From assembly GCF_026262505.1 (NCBI RefSeq), contig NC_067203.1, positions 20,565,411-20,629,410 of the forward strand: DNA of 64,000 bases. Direction: 5' to 3'. Positions 19,825 through 30,150 of this stretch are shown piece by piece. The notes beneath the pieces are model-generated. The model was not told the origin of the DNA and did not search any database. It was given only the letters and a program-made list of their open reading frames with translations. The DNA comes from Trichomonas vaginalis G3 (lineage: Eukaryota > Parabasalia > Trichomonadida > Trichomonadidae). A program made the translations under genes and the position numbers. Each line of letters opens with the position of its first letter. The stretch's first letter is position 1.

Positions 19825-21126
19825 ATGTCAACACCTCAGAACATTGGCATTAAGGCAATTCAAGTCTATATTCCGAAAAGCTATGTTACACAAGATGATC
19901 TTGAAGATGCCGAAATTTCTATTCTTGGAGAAGAATTTCGTACAAAGATTAAAGGTAAATATACAAAGGGCCTTGGACAAACTACTCTTTCATTTTGCAC
20001 AGACCATGAAGATACTGCATCTATAGCGATGAGTGCCGTTCAAAAGCTTTTTGACACTTATGGATACAAACCAACTGATTTTGGTCGTTTGGAAGTTGGT
20101 TCAGAAACATCAATTGATCGTTCAAAGTCTATCAAGTCATTTATTATGCAGTTATTTGAAGAAAACCATTCCATTTTAGGAGTTGATAATACAAACGCTT
20201 GCTATGGAGGAACTGCTGCATTTCTTAACTCGCTTGCATGGATAGAATCCTCACAATGGGATGGTAGACTTGCCCTTGTTGTTTGCAGTGATATTGCTGT
20301 TTATGATGACAGAGTTGCCCGTCCAACAGGTGGTTGTGGATCAGTTGCAATAGTTTTAGGCCCCGATGCACCAATAGTATTTGAAAAAGGCTCTTTAACT
20401 AACTATTTCATCAATAGTTATGATTTTTGCAAACCAAATCCATCAAATCCACATCCAATTGTTGATGGACCACTTTCTTTGATTATGTATTATGAATGCT
20501 TAGAGAATTGCTACATGCAACTCCGCTCTCGCCATCCTGGAACGACACTTGATAAATTTGATTTCATTGTTTTGCATACTCCATTCCAGAATCATATTAA
20601 GAAGTGCACAGGTCGACTTAACTTCTTAGATCAGCATCAGGATAACAATGATCCTGAAATAATTAAGACAAGAACTGAACATCAAACAGTTTCTCAACAA
20701 TCACAAGCAGCTGCTAACATATTTAAAGGGAAAGTCCATCCAGCATCATTGTTATCTGAAATGTGTGGAAATGGATACACTGCTTCCCTTTATATGGCTT
20801 TAGCATCTTTAATTTTCAACCAAGATTTGATTGGAAAGAGACTTTTGATGTTTAGCTTTGGAAGTGGATCAGCGTCTTCAATGTATGCATTGAATGTTGT
20901 AGGAGATACCAAATTTATGAAAGATGCTTTGAATCTTCAAGAAAGATTAGATAACAGAGTACAAAGAAAGGTTTCTGATTATGATAATGATGTAAAACTT
21001 GCAGATAAAAGGTATTTGACCGCTCCTTATGAGCCAGAAGATAGTTTGGACTTAATTGAAAAAGGATCTTGGTATTTGGAGAAAATAGATGATAACTGGA
21101 AGCGTATCTATAGGATAAAAGAGTAA
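19825..21126 (+). CDS. HMGCS: Hydroxymethylglutaryl-CoA synthase
   Basis: 433 residues, about the usual length for the family. It condenses acetyl-CoA with acetoacetyl-CoA to HMG-CoA, the entry step of the mevalonate pathway. Signature segments are present in order: YTKGLGQ (46-52), VGSETSIDRSKS with the catalytic Glu94, DNTNACYGGTAA with the nucleophile Cys126, SDIAVYDDRVARPTGGCG, the His251 region (VLHTPFQNHIKK), and C-terminal GNGYTASLYMALASL and LMFSFGSGSASSMYAL. All three catalytic residues are in place, so the enzyme should be active, probably cytosolic as no targeting extension is seen. The stop is TAAA. Neighbours show no pathway link. Confidence 0.95.
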   Translation: MSTPQNIGIKAIQVYIPKSYVTQDDLEDAEISILGEEFRTKIKGKYTKGLGQTTLSFCTDHEDTASIAMSAVQKLFDTYGYKPTDFGRLEVGSETSIDRSKSIKSFIMQLFEENHSILGVDNTNACYGGTAAFLNSLAWIESSQWDGRLALVVCSDIAVYDDRVARPTGGCGSVAIVLGPDAPIVFEKGSLTNYFINSYDFCKPNPSNPHPIVDGPLSLIMYYECLENCYMQLRSRHPGTTLDKFDFIVLHTPFQNHIKKCTGRLNFLDQHQDNNDPEIIKTRTEHQTVSQQSQAAANIFKGKVHPASLLSEMCGNGYTASLYMALASLIFNQDLIGKRLLMFSFGSGSASSMYALNVVGDTKFMKDALNLQERLDNRVQRKVSDYDNDVKLADKRYLTAPYEPEDSLDLIEKGSWYLEKIDDNWKRIYRIKE

Positions 21127-21541
21127 ATTATTATTACGACATAAAATTGTTATAGAAATTCTAATAAATAAATAATATTATTAAAATTTACTTTTTAGCA
21201 TTCGTTCAAATGACTATATTTTTGAAGAAATGATAATTTATTAGTTTTCTTGCTAAACCAACACAAATATGAAGATACAAAATTTGAAAATAACATTTCA
21301 TTTCTCCCTGATAAGATGGATATTTCAGGAATGTATTTGATATAAGCCTATTCATACTCCAAATCTTGGAGTAAGATCAAATAAGTCGGATTTCAGAATT
21401 TCGGCCCAACCCGCCAAATTTCAATGCCATTACTTGATAAACGTGTTTGCTTCATGTAAAGGAATAACCACAATAGATGTGAATTATAATTTATCATTAG
21501 TCAATCTTCCGCTTTTTTATTTATTTGTCAATTGTAAAAAA
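21127..21541. other. Intergenic region
   Basis: About 415 bases between two rightward genes. The frame of the next gene remains open upstream to a TTG at 21,434, but that stretch lacks an ATG and resembles non-coding DNA. No other feature seen. Confidence 0.45.
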
Positions 21542-24500
21542 ATGGGTAATCAAATTGTATGCCCCTCCGATATGGGGTGGTATCAAGATGATTTAACAAA
21601 GCTTGACATACAGGTTGAGAACAGTATATACGATGGAACCTTTATGTTGAGCTTCAAAGCTTTTAATACAAAATTAAATAAAGACATTGCAGTGAAAGCG
21701 TTTCTAATACCCGAAGATGATAATGGTATACGAGATCAACAAGTTTTATCTGTAATAGAGAGTTCAAAACAAATTTTCGATAAATTAATTCGTCAAGAAT
21801 ATAAATTAAAAGGATGTCTCGTTGGAAATTATCATTTAGCAGATCGACAGGTATATCTTGTACGTCCTTATATTACTCATAGCCTCCAATCTCGAATGAA
21901 TGATTATCCCGAACTAACAAACATCGAAAAAGACTGGATTGCATATCAGATTATTCGTGCCGTCCAAAATATTCATTCAAATGGATATATCCACGGCGAT
22001 ATTAAGCCAGAAAATATTTTATTAACTGATAGATTACAAGTTTTAATTACAGATTTCTCGCCTTACAAACCAAAATATTTAAGAAGATCGCAGCCTAACT
22101 ATTTCCTCCATTATTTTAATTACAACGGCTCTTCTTCATATATTGCCCCAGAAAGAGTTGTAGAAAGCCTTCCGCAAACACCCGTTAGCTTGCAATGTGC
22201 AGATATATTCTCGCTTGGATGCGTACTCGCGTTTTTATACACCGGAGGAAGCACAATTTTCAATTTTACTACAATTCAAGATTATGCAAACGGAGACCTC
22301 ACACCATTACAAGCTCTCGATAGAGTCAAAGATGAGAATAAAAGGAACTATATTAAAGAACTTATTCAACTCGATCCAAATTATCGTCTTCAAGCTTTCG
22401 GACAGGTCGATTCGTACTATCCTCCATGGTTTTCTAAGTTTTACGATGCATTTTACTCAAATTCTGTCGACACAGTTTTTATGGAAAAATTATTGCAAAT
22501 TCACGACCAATTAGTCGATATTATACCACAAGATGACCCAGAAAGTGCATTAATTTACTTCAATATCCTTTCTGATGTTATTCTTTCATCAGGAAGAGCA
22601 TTTTCTTTACTAACTTTGCTAAATCACTACGTTAACCTTACTACAACATACTTCGATACGCCAATGAAGCTTACCAGAGCTATTCCACCTTTATTTGAGA
22701 TTTTCGAGAGAAAAATTACGATTGCTGGATTATTTGCTTTCAATGCCATCAACAGCATCCTCGAATCCATTGACAGCATCCCCCATGAATTCTCAAACTA
22801 CCATACAGCGTTCTTGATTCCTCGTCTTTCTTCAGTTCTCAAAATTAGTTGGGCTTCCAGTTTCCTCTGCAACCTATCGTCGTGGGCAATATCAATGCAA
22901 AGACTATGGCCGACATTTTACGAGGATTTGCGAAGAGATGTTTCAATTTGCGAGTATTTATTTATGGTAAATTCAAGTATTATCCAGTCCAATGGCTCTA
23001 ACGAATCAGACGTTGGATTTATCAGGGCATTTCTCAAGGAATGCTTGAGATCTGCTGAACAATGCGCAGATTTTCAGTTATTTTCCACACTTTCCTTCTT
23101 CTTTTTGCCACTTTTGACTACTGCGATATTCTTTTCTGACATTGTCGATGTAATTTACGCGTTTTACTGCAATTTTGACGCAAATTCAAAATTGAGATTT
23201 TATGATAATCTTCAAGACCCACTTTTCAACGCGATTTTCTCTCATGAACCAGATGAGAACAACACAGTTGTCCTTTTCACAGCCTATTTGAAGATTTTGA
23301 AGATGGAACCGCAACCATTTTACGTAAGTACGATTGCAACTCATTCCTTGGCATGGGTGAACCATCCAAACCCAGCGATATCGATTGCGGCCAAAATTGT
23401 TTCAGATAATTTGCCAATAATGTTCAGAAAATTAAATACGGCAAATTTAATTGTTCCGCTCGGTCCTCTTAAAATGTCGAACAATGCAGCACCTGTTAAG
23501 TCTCATTCCAAGCTAAATGCTCGCTCAATGACATTAAATCAGATATCTCAAATTCAAACACGTAAAATTCACTCAAAGAGTCAATGGGTAAATGGAAATA
23601 AGTCAATTACTGCCAGAGAAAGGTCCGATGCTGCTTACAGGCAAGATTCGAAGTCATTATTCATTGCATCGAAGAAATTAGACGTAATGAAGATAACTGA
23701 TGTATTCTTTTCTAATGAAAACAATATATTAGCTAAAGTAGGCGATAGTTTGTTGGTTAGCGTTGAAGTTTCTAAAGGAAAAATCAACATTCTCCAAAAT
23801 TTCCAACATTTTTGTCCGATTTCTACAATTGCAAGAGTTCATGATAATTCATATGTCTATGCTGATGCTGAAAACATATATTCTTACGATTGCGATCGCA
23901 TGAAACTCATCAAAAAGACTTCAAACCAGATAAATGGAATGATTGCATTGAATTCCGATCAAATGGCACTTTTTTACAAAGATTCGAATTCTGTTGAATT
24001 TTTTGATATAAAAAGTGAGTCGTTGATACGAAAGATGACATGCAGTGAGTCATGTGTATCATCTGTTGCCACATTTGAAGACATTCCTTTCATTTTCACC
24101 ACAGATTTACTTGGAAATGTAAATGTATTCGATACAAGAGTCGAACTGCCAGTTATGCACAAGCAAATCAATGGGGCATACAATATTATTCCTCTCTGCA
24201 AGGATACTCTTAAGTTTGCTGTTGTAGGAAACGAAATTGTTTCTGTCAGTTCAATGGAATCGGACAATTCCTTGGTCGACATCATCGGCAGCCACGGTGC
24301 TGTATGTAATGATGGTCAGGCAATCGTTATCTGCTCGTCAACAGGTACATACTACGTAAGTAGCGAAGATCCAAATAGCTCATACTCTTTGTTCGAAGGA
24401 GAGCAGCCTGTGAAGCTAAATTACAGCGATTTGACCAATTACATCACTCTTCCAAAGACTCTCAACAGATCTCTCCATAATCATTCGTTTTTGGTTGAAT

Positions 24501-24586
24501 CTGTTGTTTCCAGGGATAATGTCGTCTGTTCTGGAGATATAAATGGCATTATGAATATTTGGTCTCCGAATTTTACGCTTGATTGA
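21542..24586 (+). CDS. VPS15: VPS15/PIK3R4-type regulatory kinase of class III PI3-kinase
   Basis: 1,014 residues from the ATG at 21,542. MGNQ is the N-myristoylation start seen in VPS15 proteins of other eukaryotes. Residues about 20-310 form a divergent kinase domain: IAVKAF (Lys52), the catalytic loop HGDIKPEN (151-158), DFS instead of DFG (171-173) followed by KPKYLR, and SSSYIAPERVVE. HGDIK with an altered DFG is typical of this family. A helical HEAT-like region (about 310-650) and a C-terminal WD40-like beta region (about 660-1,014, ending ICSGDINGIMNIWSPN) complete the order kinase-HEAT-WD. The protein anchors VPS34 on endosomal membranes to make PI3P for trafficking and autophagy. 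Confidence 0.87.
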   Translation: MGNQIVCPSDMGWYQDDLTKLDIQVENSIYDGTFMLSFKAFNTKLNKDIAVKAFLIPEDDNGIRDQQVLSVIESSKQIFDKLIRQEYKLKGCLVGNYHLADRQVYLVRPYITHSLQSRMNDYPELTNIEKDWIAYQIIRAVQNIHSNGYIHGDIKPENILLTDRLQVLITDFSPYKPKYLRRSQPNYFLHYFNYNGSSSYIAPERVVESLPQTPVSLQCADIFSLGCVLAFLYTGGSTIFNFTTIQDYANGDLTPLQALDRVKDENKRNYIKELIQLDPNYRLQAFGQVDSYYPPWFSKFYDAFYSNSVDTVFMEKLLQIHDQLVDIIPQDDPESALIYFNILSDVILSSGRAFSLLTLLNHYVNLTTTYFDTPMKLTRAIPPLFEIFERKITIAGLFAFNAINSILESIDSIPHEFSNYHTAFLIPRLSSVLKISWASSFLCNLSSWAISMQRLWPTFYEDLRRDVSICEYLFMVNSSIIQSNGSNESDVGFIRAFLKECLRSAEQCADFQLFSTLSFFFLPLLTTAIFFSDIVDVIYAFYCNFDANSKLRFYDNLQDPLFNAIFSHEPDENNTVVLFTAYLKILKMEPQPFYVSTIATHSLAWVNHPNPAISIAAKIVSDNLPIMFRKLNTANLIVPLGPLKMSNNAAPVKSHSKLNARSMTLNQISQIQTRKIHSKSQWVNGNKSITARERSDAAYRQDSKSLFIASKKLDVMKITDVFFSNENNILAKVGDSLLVSVEVSKGKINILQNFQHFCPISTIARVHDNSYVYADAENIYSYDCDRMKLIKKTSNQINGMIALNSDQMALFYKDSNSVEFFDIKSESLIRKMTCSESCVSSVATFEDIPFIFTTDLLGNVNVFDTRVELPVMHKQINGAYNIIPLCKDTLKFAVVGNEIVSVSSMESDNSLVDIIGSHGAVCNDGQAIVICSSTGTYYVSSEDPNSSYSLFEGEQPVKLNYSDLTNYITLPKTLNRSLHNHSFLVESVVSRDNVVCSGDINGIMNIWSPNFTLD

Positions 24587-25210
24587 TAATTATATTTTGT
24601 TTAATTTTATTTATGTTGTTTTTTATAAAAATTATATATTTCGTTTTTAATCTTCTAAGATTTGCCGCAGAGTTTGATAGAAAAGTTTGATCAAACTCTG
24701 TATTCACAACTGAGAATGGGAATATTTAGTGGGACAAAGAATCAATGATTTACTCAAGGCAAAATCAGCCAAGTCTACAAGATATATTACATTTTTCGAC
24801 TCTGATTATCCTCTGTGATTTAAATTTAAATTTACCTGTAATGATTGCTTAAATTTTATGTATTTATGTTTAACTTATAATGGCGAATCTTGTATCTTAT
24901 TTTGATGATTAACCCTTACATTTTATATTTTGAGAATAAGAAGATAAAAAACGCACATTTCAAGGTAATATAATGAGTTTAATACTCACAAGCCATATTT
25001 TCATATCTTTGTATGAAGTAACTCTATCATTTTGTCAATGTATTAACAAAATATATTAATCATGTTGACTTGCAGGATGCCATCAAGTTGACAGAAATTG
25101 AGAACATTTTCGTTATCGTCTAGCATTTTGACACCTCAGAAAAATATTTAAATAATTTTTACCACAGGTTGGAGGTCGCTTGAAAAACTGTTCATTTAAG
25201 TCTCCTTCCA
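24587..25210. other. Intergenic region
   Basis: About 620 AT-rich bases. A short inverted repeat, AGAGTTTGAT followed by ATCAAACTCT, lies near 24,670-24,700 just after the VPS15 gene. A TCATTT initiator-like string sits about 20 bases before the next ATG. No gene seen. Confidence 0.5.
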
Positions 25211-25825
25211 ATGATACATGGAAAGTTACCCCATACTCATGATAGTTGGAAGGATAGTAACATTAGCCCATCAGTAATAGAATCCGAACAGCACCGCCGA
25301 AAAATCAGAACTTCGTTTACAAAGACGGAAGATGAATTGCTTAGAAACCTTGTTAATAAGTATGGCGATTATGATTGGAATACGATCGCCGGACTTATTC
25401 CAGGTAAATCCCCAAGGCAATGCAGAGATAGATTCCGAAATTACCTATCACCAGAACTCGTTAATAGTGTATGGACCAAAGAAGAAGACAAAGAACTAAT
25501 CATGCAGTATTCAATCCACGGTCCAAAATGGGCACTTTTAGTACAATATTTTCCGAAAAGATCTACTGCTAATATTAAGAACCGTTTTGCTACACTATTT
25601 AGGAGTACTGCTAAGAAGGTTCAAATGATTGTTCGAAAGAATGAACTAATTCAGAAAATAGACGAAAGTGTAAGGAATTCTATTCCGTCCTCACTGAACA
25701 CTACACAAGATAAAGCGAAGGATGTAAATGAGATCAATGCTGAAGAATTAATGTCTGATGGATACGATAGCATTAATCAGATGACAGATTATGATCCATT
25801 TGATATGAACGTATTTGATATTTAA
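25211..25825 (+). CDS. R2R3 Myb DNA-binding protein
   Basis: 204 residues. Two consecutive Myb repeats lie at about 34-85 (RTSFTKTEDELLRNLVNKYG, WNTIAGLIPGKSPRQCRDRFRNYL) and 86-135 (VWTKEEDKELIMQYSIHGPKWALLVQYF, STANIKNRFATLF), with the spaced aromatic residues expected of DNA-binding repeats. The C-terminal 70 residues are acidic and hydrophilic, a possible activation region. This is the size and layout of trichomonad Myb regulators known to bind promoter elements of host-response genes. A TCATTT initiator-like motif precedes the ATG by about 20 bases. Target genes cannot be told from sequence. Confidence 0.93.
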   Translation: MIHGKLPHTHDSWKDSNISPSVIESEQHRRKIRTSFTKTEDELLRNLVNKYGDYDWNTIAGLIPGKSPRQCRDRFRNYLSPELVNSVWTKEEDKELIMQYSIHGPKWALLVQYFPKRSTANIKNRFATLFRSTAKKVQMIVRKNELIQKIDESVRNSIPSSLNTTQDKAKDVNEINAEELMSDGYDSINQMTDYDPFDMNVFDI

Positions 25826-26452
25826 TATCAGCTGATAAAAATTATTAGTTTTATTATATTATATGATTCCTTTTTTATTACCCACTCATTTTAAAAAAAA
25901 TTAAATTAATAAATTTTATTTATGCAAGCTATTAAATTGTTTAAGCAAGAAAATCTGTTTCTTCATCTAGGTGTGCAATTTCGTTGGTCTGTTGAAGTTC
26001 TTTGTTTCTTTATCAAATGAGAGACTGATAAAGATGAAAATCTATTGTAACACCGAATGTTTGGTGCATCAAAAAGAGAACTTTCAAAGCGTTTCACGCT
26101 GCTGTTCATGGTTATTTTTGATAGAACTTTTTTGTGATGAAAATCAAACACGTTACTGGCAATAACAAACAAGATGATAGGATAAGCTTGCCAAGTTGGT
26201 TATCTGCATGGTATAAGCAGATATAAAGTTCATTCTTGCAGAATTGACACGTCAAATTATTGAAAATCTTGAGATGATATGATAGTCACTTTTTTGTAAA
26301 ACAATAAGAGGAAAAATCGGAGAAAGAAAACCATTTGAGGCAATATTCAAATGGATAATATGGACATTTATATGTATAGAGTATAATTATTAAGCGAAAA
26401 CATAATGTAAATGCGTGGTACAAAATAACGAACAAAAAAAAATAATAAAAGA
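25826..26452. other. Intergenic region
   Basis: About 630 AT-rich bases between two rightward genes. Short frames on both strands are overlapping shadows with no family features. Nothing else seen. Confidence 0.45.
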
Positions 26453-27298
26453 ATGAGTAGACCTGGAGCATCTACTGCTTCAAAAGATGAAATTAAACCA
26501 GCTCAAGTCTACGAGCTCAAGCTAAAGACTCAGCAGATTCAACAGCAAACAAGACAAATGCGTACTCAATTATCCCGCGCTCAAGATAAAATCGTTGCAC
26601 AGACAAATGCAATCAATAAAACGTTCGAACAGAATTCAGACTCATCTAATGTCGTATCGAATCATGCAAACACAGTTCCGCAGCTTCAACGTTCTGTAGA
26701 GAGTGCGCAAAATACACTTGACGAGCTCAAAAAGGAAATTGAGCAAGCAAAGAAGGATGATAAGACTTTTGTTGTTCGTGAACTCCAGGAAGAAGACAAA
26801 ATTATTTACTGCGAATATACAAGATTGAATCAATTAATCGAAGAAGGCAACAGTCAAGCACAAATGCTTAGCAACGCAAGAGAAAATGCAGAATACAGAT
26901 GCTCACAGAAGAATTTCCAGAACTTACGCGCTCAAATCGGAGAACTTCAAGATTCAATTAATTCACTTCGTGATAAAACAAACGCATACAAATCTAAAAC
27001 AGCTAAAATCGAAGCTGGTATTCGTTTCAATGATGAAACTGCACAGAAGAAGTCTGTTAATCAAATTAAGAAAGAATACAACGAAAAGATGCAAAAGATT
27101 AATGAGGATATTGAGAATTTAGATAAGCAACTTGGTACAGAAAAGGAGGATCACAGTAAGCAAGTTGCTGAACTTCAAGAAATTATTGATCAAATGCGTC
27201 AAAAAATTGTTAATAAATTACAAAATCCTGATAATGGCGAAGAAGAGGAGAAAGGAGAAAAGCAAAATCAGGAGGAAGAAGAAAAGAAGGAACAGTAA
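26453..27298 (+). CDS. Coiled-coil protein
   Basis: 281 residues, almost wholly helical. Residues 1-15 are Ser/Ala-rich; 18-60 form a Gln-rich helix (VYELKLKTQQIQQQTRQMRT); several coiled-coil blocks follow to about 255; the tail is Glu/Lys-rich and acidic. There is no membrane segment. The conserved-looking N-terminal helix and moderate length resemble axonemal or basal-body coiled-coil proteins, but this is only a structural analogy and I do not recognise the family. The stop codon forms TAAAA, consistent with a trichomonad poly(A) signal. Confidence 0.85.
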   Translation: MSRPGASTASKDEIKPAQVYELKLKTQQIQQQTRQMRTQLSRAQDKIVAQTNAINKTFEQNSDSSNVVSNHANTVPQLQRSVESAQNTLDELKKEIEQAKKDDKTFVVRELQEEDKIIYCEYTRLNQLIEEGNSQAQMLSNARENAEYRCSQKNFQNLRAQIGELQDSINSLRDKTNAYKSKTAKIEAGIRFNDETAQKKSVNQIKKEYNEKMQKINEDIENLDKQLGTEKEDHSKQVAELQEIIDQMRQKIVNKLQNPDNGEEEEKGEKQNQEEEEKKEQ

Positions 27299-27761
27299 AA
27301 TTATATTTTTATCTTTTTTTATTAACAAATGTTTTTTCTCACGTATGAATCTTTGAATCTGATCTTGCTACGAGCTCCTAATTAGTTCATAAATGCATAA
27401 TATTAAGAAAAAAAATGATGAATTTAAATTTAGCATGAGATGTAGTAGTAATGTGCTAATCACAATAAATTAGTTTACATACAAATGATATTTATATAAT
27501 TATGGGCTAGCTGACATGAAAATTCCATATATTTCAAAGATTGAATAGCATTTTCTTTCTAAAAATAAATATATTTTGCAATGAATTGGATTATTGAACT
27601 ATTATTTGTGCACAGATAGAATGGGCATGATTATATGGGCCATATATAAAAGAAAACTTTTTGATTACGTTATTCATGGGTATAGTCCTGTAAAGGCGAA
27701 ATATTTTATATAAAAACTAGTGAAAAATGTAATAATTAAACCGTAATATAACAAATATAAT
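27299..27761. other. Convergent intergenic region
   Basis: About 460 AT-rich bases between converging genes; should hold both 3' ends. No repeat or RNA gene seen. Confidence 0.45.
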
Positions 27762-29438
27762 TTACTTTTTAATCATCAAAATAATGATGACAATTGCCGC
27801 ACAAATAGTAAGAATACAAAGAATTGCAAGAACAGCAATCATTGCATTGAACTTCTTTGTTTCTTTATCAACTGGTTTTTTGTTATTACTGTCTGCGTCA
27901 CCATCTGTTGCTTTATCACCTTTATTCTTTGAGGGATCTTGATAAATAGTAATAGGGAAACTAGTTTCATCTTTTTCGTTAGAACTAGAAACGCGAACAG
28001 AAACTTTTGCACTTGTTGCAGTTTCATTATTTGGAATTGTTACATATAATGGAATTCTGACAGAAGATCCATCATTCTTCCTTGTGACTTTATTTTGAAC
28101 ATCTGAATTATACAAAACAGAAACTGTGAAAGAAGATTCGTAAAGGCTATCTGGATCGAATACAACAGCTGTGAAACCAATAACTGATCCTGGTGTGTAT
28201 GTCTTATCAAGTTTAGTATCTTCTATACTAACAGATATTTTTGTGTTTGATCTAACTTTGATCTCAAACTTGTATTTGTTTGTAGCTTTTCCATCATCAA
28301 CTAAAAGTTTGCAATGATATAATCCTTCCTTTGTGTCTTCTGGTATCTTAAACGTGAATGTTTTGATATCATAATCATTTGTTACTTGTGTATACTCTTT
28401 CATAAGTTTGTCTTCCATGTACATGCGAACTGTAAGTGTTGCATCTCCTGAGTCTTGGTCAGATACAACTGCTTTGATGTTAAGATCAAATCCGGCAAGA
28501 TAATAAGTGAATATCTTTTCAGAAATGGTGATAGATGGAATCTGGTTTCTATGGAATACTTGGAAGTCATGATTGTACTCTGCATATGTATTTCCGAAGT
28601 ATGAGCGGATTCTTAAAATATAATTTCCTTGTTTGTCAAAATTAACACTCTTTTCAACTATGGTTGTATATAAACTGCCCAAATCTCCGTGCAAAAGTAG
28701 TTTCAGATTTGATTTGTCCAAAATGTCGTATCCTGCTGTAACAGACTTAAATAAATCTGTATGACGGAATTCTCCCTTTACTGTTGCCTTTTCATCTGTG
28801 AAATACTTCTCTTTTAATTCCTGTTTTTCAATTGTCAGTAAAGGTGGTCGATAATCACCTTTATAAAGCATGTATGAAAATGTACGTGATTCTCCAGCAA
28901 TAAGCTCAACTTTTGTCCATGATGTAGACATAAATCCTAACCTATTGTTTGATGGTTCATCATCTGTGAAATATTTCATTCTATTGTTAGGGACTCCAGC
29001 ACCAACTTCTTGGACGAATGTAACATTTGGATGATTTCTAAAAACCCATGTATATTTTTTACCATCATATGAAATGACTTTTCCAAGCTCTGTAACATCT
29101 TCATAACTTGGTAATGTCGTGTAATCAAAAATAAGTAGGGTGCAAAGATCATATCTTCTTAGATCAGATCCTGTGTTTTTGACAGTTTGATGAACAATTG
29201 TGAATTGTCCGTCAGGATCATTATAAAAGTCATAGCTATATGCTAAATTTGGATAATTCCGAACATCAACGACCAGATCCTGATGAACTCGATCGGCATC
29301 TCCTGAAGCTAACTTAGTATGAATTTATTTTGAGACAGAGAATTCATTACCATCCTTTGTGTCTTTGATAGCATATGTAAAATCATCAACTCTAACTGCT
29401 TTCAATGAAGCTGAGAGGTGAGAAAGGAGGAATAGCAT
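27762..29438 (-). pseudogene. Type I surface protein with beta-sandwich repeats, copy A (one in-frame stop)
   Basis: The frame runs from an ATG at 29,438 (MLFLLSHLSASLKAV, signal-peptide-like) to the stop at 27,762, 557 residues apart from a single TAA at 29,325-29,327 (codon 38). Downstream of that stop the frame stays open to the end. The ectodomain is beta-rich with Asp/Gly/Thr patterns such as VVSDQDSGDATLTVRMYMEDKL and DDGKATNKYKFEIKVRSNTK, resembling Ig- or cadherin-like domains. A membrane segment (FNAMIAVLAILCILTICAAIVIIILMI) and a KK end follow. A TCATTA initiator-like motif is 16 bases before the ATG. It aligns along its length with copy B at 30.2-31.9 kb. Any product from the internal ATG at 28,979 would lack a signal peptide. 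Function unknown; probably a surface adhesin-like protein. Confidence 0.8.
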
Positions 29439-30150
29439 AAAATTAATAATGAATTTTGACAGATCCTTTCAAATGGGACAAAATCAAATAATGAAAAATA
29501 GAGAAATATTATTATTGATGTTATAGGAGCTGTTCCAACTAACTATAATTTTGAATTTATTCAAATATTTGAATCGGGATAAAAATTGTGAACCTCAAAT
29601 TTATGGTTTTTCCTTAAAATATGATTAAATTTGATTTGTGATCTTAATTTTTCTAAAATAAACTTTCTGACGATTTAATTTATCTTTTGATACAAATAAA
29701 ACGATAGATAAATGTAAATATAACAATTTTAAATTGCTTTAAACAACAAATGTATTTTCATTGGCATATATGTTCTTCAAATGACAAAAATTTTACGCAT
29801 TTATCTGATTAATGAGTGTCATCCTAATGAGATTTTTCTAATTTCATGATTTTAATATGTATTTGGTTAGATATCAGGTCATAAGGTCGTATAAGATCAT
29901 TATCCAAATAAATGCTATAACCCCGATAAAATTATTACATTTCAACAGGAAAAACTAGTGCCTGTAAAATGATTATGTGTTATTTCGTTTATACTAATCG
30001 TATCTATTCATGATTATAGTTGCAATCTAAGAAATTCATTCAAATTATTATGATATAAATCTTATTGAGTCAAAGTATAAGAGATTTAAGAATTTATATG
30101 GTTTATATATATCTTAATGATTTTTTATATTAGAATTTTAACTAAGTTGT
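29439..30150. other. Spacer between the two surface-protein paralogues
   Basis: About 710 AT-rich bases upstream of copy A and downstream of copy B. No frame, repeat or RNA gene that I can support. Confidence 0.45.

Noticed and set aside
21434-21541. 36-codon upstream extension of VPS15
   Set aside because: Starts at TTG; the inner ATG gives MGNQ, the known myristoylation start of the family.
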